Position numbers and translations under genes: made by a program
The notes under the pieces: generated by a model
The model's database searches: none
What the model was told of the DNA's origin: nothing
What the model saw: the letters and a program-made list of their open reading frames with translations, nothing else
Shown: one piece after another, positions 62,081 to 64,000 of the stretch
How the letters are laid out: each line of letters begins with the position of its first letter
Position numbering within the stretch: position 1 is the stretch's first letter
DNA from: Polaromonas sp. P2-4
Lineage (GTDB): Bacteria; Pseudomonadota; Gammaproteobacteria; Burkholderiales; Burkholderiaceae_C
Reading direction: 5' to 3'
Assembly (NCBI GenBank): GCA_024703855.1
Contig: CP087965.1
Span: 938,001-1,002,000 of the forward strand
DNA: 64,000 bases

Positions 62081-63373
62081 TTAAACCTGGGCAGCCCGCT
62101 TGTAGGCTTCTGAAGCCGCCGCTGTATCTTCGCGCTGCTCGGCCAGCACCGCCAGGGCGCGCCAGGCGTTGCGGTGCAGCGTAGCGTCCTGCAAGCCCAC
62201 GGCGGCCTGCGACAGCAGTTGCCTGGCCTTGCCCCAGAGCTGCCGGTTCAGGCAGGCCATGCCGGCCAGGTACTGGAGATTCGCGTCACGCGGACGGCTG
62301 AGCTGCGCGGCTTCAATCCGGGCCAGCCAGGTCGCATCCAGGGAATCAAGACCGGCTTCGAGTGTCACTATCAGTTTGATGCGCAGGTTGTCGCCCATGC
62401 TGGAGCCTGGCTGCACCATGTGGTCCCACGCCTGCAGCAGCCACGAGCGGGCCAGACCTGCATCGCCGTGCAGTGCCATCAGGCGCGATGCGGCGTGGAC
62501 CACCAGCTCGGGCATGGCGCGTTCCTTTTTCGTCGAGCGACAACCAGGCCTGCTGCAGCTGCGCCGGGTCGCGCGTCATTGAGCAGCTCCAGCGCCAGGC
62601 CGCGCACAATGCTTTGCGCTGCGGCCTCCGAAAACGCACGGTGCTTGGCCAGCAGGCGTGCCGTCTCCAGCGCTTGCAATGTTTGCCGCACCTGCCGCGT
62701 GGCGCGCAGCTTCATGCGCAGGGCCAGGGTGCGGCGTGCGGCACCCTGCGGCAGCTGGGTCAACCAGTCGAGTGCAGCGTCAGCATCCCGGTCTTCGAGC
62801 GCCCAGCGTGCCGCACGAAACTGCACGCCCTCGCGCACTTCCTGCGCGTGGCGCTGGGCCGAACTCACCAGTGCCAGTTGCAGGTGCTGGTCCCGCAAGG
62901 CTTTGTTTTGCAGCGCCTGTGCGCTCTCGGCCACCAGCAAATGCGCCAGCGAACGCAGTTGCCTGGAACGGCTCACACTGTGGTCGCCGGCATGGCCGGA
63001 GGGGTCGGCGGCGAGCAAGCCCAGGCTCAACTCCTGCGCCAGCGCGTTCTGCGCCGATTTGGTGGCGCGAATGAAGCGCCCCGCCAGCAAGTGCGCCAGC
63101 GAATCCATGAGAGCGCCGTACATGGCGCGCTCTTTTTGCTGGGCACGCCAGCGTTTGGCCTCTTGAGGCAGTGAAAACAAGGCCGACATGGTGCGCAAGG
63201 CCACATAGAGCAGCATGAACAAGGCGGCCAGCAGCAAAACCAGCAGGTTGAATGAGACATCAACCCGGTGTGGCGGCCAGAAAAGGGTGACCACCGCCTG
63301 GTTGTTGCCCTGCAAACAGGGCCACCGCCACGGCCACGCCAAACAGGGCTAAAAGCCAGAGAGCGGCGCGCAT
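62081..63373 (-). CDS. hemY: HemY-like membrane protein with TPR repeats (apparent frameshifts)
   Basis: A HemY-domain inner-membrane protein (about 430 aa) of the hemX-hemY pair linked to haem synthesis; its exact role is not settled. It starts RAALWLLALFGVAVAVALF, with a second span LLVLLLAALFMLLYVALR, followed by helical TPR-like repeats. Frame changes are near 63311 (extra base before NNQAVVTLFWPPH), 62570 (GC lost in GCGCGACCC) and 62532. The ATG at 63373 is close behind hemX. Confidence 0.87.
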
Positions 63374-63396
63374 GATTACCTTTTGCCTTCTGCCCG

Positions 63397-64000
63397 TTAG
63401 CGGCCAGCGGCCGCAGTGGCCAGCGCGGCCAGGGTATCGTCCAGACGGGGCAACTCGCTGGTTTTCAGCTGGCTTTGCACCTGCTGCAACAACTGCGCGG
63501 CCACCTGGGTTTTGCGCGACGCGGGGTCGAAGTATTTGACCAACCAGGCGTTGGCGCTGGCCAGATCGGCGCGCACGGTTTCCGTCTGGCGCGACAACAG
63601 GCCCAGGCGCGCGTTGAGCAGCCTGAGCTTGAGGTTTTCCCGCAGGAAAAACGATTGCTCGGGCGACAGCAGGGCGGCCTCAGGCTGCTCGATGCGACTC
63701 ACGCGCAGCAGCTTGCGGGCTTCCTCACGCAGGTTGTCCAGCGTGCGCTGCGACCAGGCGCTGAGCGCCAGCTTGTCAAACACCAGCAGGGAAGGTTGGG
63801 CAGCCGACGCGCCGGCGAGCGGTGTGGAGGCCGCTGCGTCAGGTGCCGCAGACGTGGAGGTCATGGCGCCGCGTGCAGTGACACCGGCCACCATGGCGTT
63901 GGCCACCGGCAAATCGTCGGCCAGGCGTGACAGCTCGTCGAGTTTGAGCAGCAACACCGGCACATCCGTCAGGCTGGCCGCCTTGATGCGGTCCATGTCC
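63397..64000 (-). CDS. hemX: HemX-like protein, C-terminal part (truncated by the window edge)
   Basis: The C-terminal 200 residues of a HemX/uroporphyrinogen-III methyltransferase-like protein; the N-terminus lies beyond the window. It is helical, with LLRVSRIEQPEAALLSPEQS and FFLRENLKLRLLNARLGLLS, the conserved HemX segment, then ETVRADLASANAWLVKYFD. Upstream is an Ala/Thr/Ser-rich linker. It precedes hemY by about 24 bp, forming the usual pair. Confidence 0.88.
   Translation of the reverse strand, partial: DMDRIKAASLTDVPVLLLKLDELSRLADDLPVANAMVAGVTARGAMTSTSAAPDAAASTPLAGASAAQPSLLVFDKLALSAWSQRTLDNLREEARKLLRVSRIEQPEAALLSPEQSFFLRENLKLRLLNARLGLLSRQTETVRADLASANAWLVKYFDPASRKTQVAAQLLQQVQSQLKTSELPRLDDTLAALATAAAGR

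Overview
The window is a 64 kb piece of a betaproteobacterial chromosome, most like Comamonadaceae (Polaromonas, Rhodoferax, Acidovorax and Variovorax relatives). The basis is gene order and protein similarity as I recall them: mdh and a GntR gene next to sdhCDAB-sdhE-gltA; leuCD-leuB-asd-fimV-truA-trpFBA-accD; and plsX-fabH-fabD-fabG-acpP-fabF-rpoE-rseA-rseB-degP-lepA-lepB-rnc-era-recO-pdxJ-acpS-nagZ. The DNA is GC-rich and almost wholly housekeeping. I saw no rRNA, tRNA, CRISPR array, prophage or insertion sequence.

Layout. 1-8.1 kb: a CitE-like lyase, mdh, a GntR regulator and the sdh-gltA operon (TCA cycle). 8.3-14 kb: a LysR regulator with leuC, leuD, leuB and asd (leucine and aspartate-family synthesis). 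14.3-24.2 kb: fimV, truA, trpF, trpB, trpA, accD, a LON-domain gene and lysS. 24.2-31.2 kb is the most variable part: a membrane protein, a zinc-protease-like gene, a minus-strand YehZYXW/OsmF-type osmoprotectant ABC transporter and a HEPN-like gene that may be a lone integron cassette. 31.2-53.4 kb is one long minus-strand series: lipid synthesis, the sigma-E envelope-stress system, protein export, translation factors, PdxJ, AcpS and NagZ. A sialidase-like gene with a membrane-protein partner sits between fabH and fabD. 53.4-64 kb: a Maf-type gene, a SAM methyltransferase, sppA, a Rieske protein, a phosphatase, rluC, rne, hemY and hemX (partial).

Sequence quality dominates the reading. I count more than 40 small indels that break or garble highly conserved genes (sdhA, gltA, leuC, lysS, lepA, fabF, rne and others). 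Most are single-base changes; at least nine are loss of one GC dinucleotide from an alternating GC run. This is best explained by uncorrected sequencing or assembly error, not gene decay. I give each such gene as one CDS over its corrected span and state where the frame changes. Coordinates of starts, stops and breaks are as read by eye.

The most interesting signal is an interspersed repeat of about 60 bp (core ATAGCTGCTTGCGCCCGTAT). It occurs about nine times between genes, often right up against a start codon, and apparently seven more times inside protein-coding sequence (LysR, trpF, pdxJ, rseB signal peptide, fabD, sppA, rne). The coding copies always use the one reading frame per orientation that has no stop codon. 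This looks like a repeat that can be absorbed into proteins. A second repeat family (core CCCCCTCGAGGGGG) seems to form the C-terminal tail of TrpB. Other points of interest are a possible asd leader peptide with a run of Ile, Thr and Lys codons, a roughly 105 bp near-palindrome just upstream of rnc, and a small cluster of DnaA-box-like sites.
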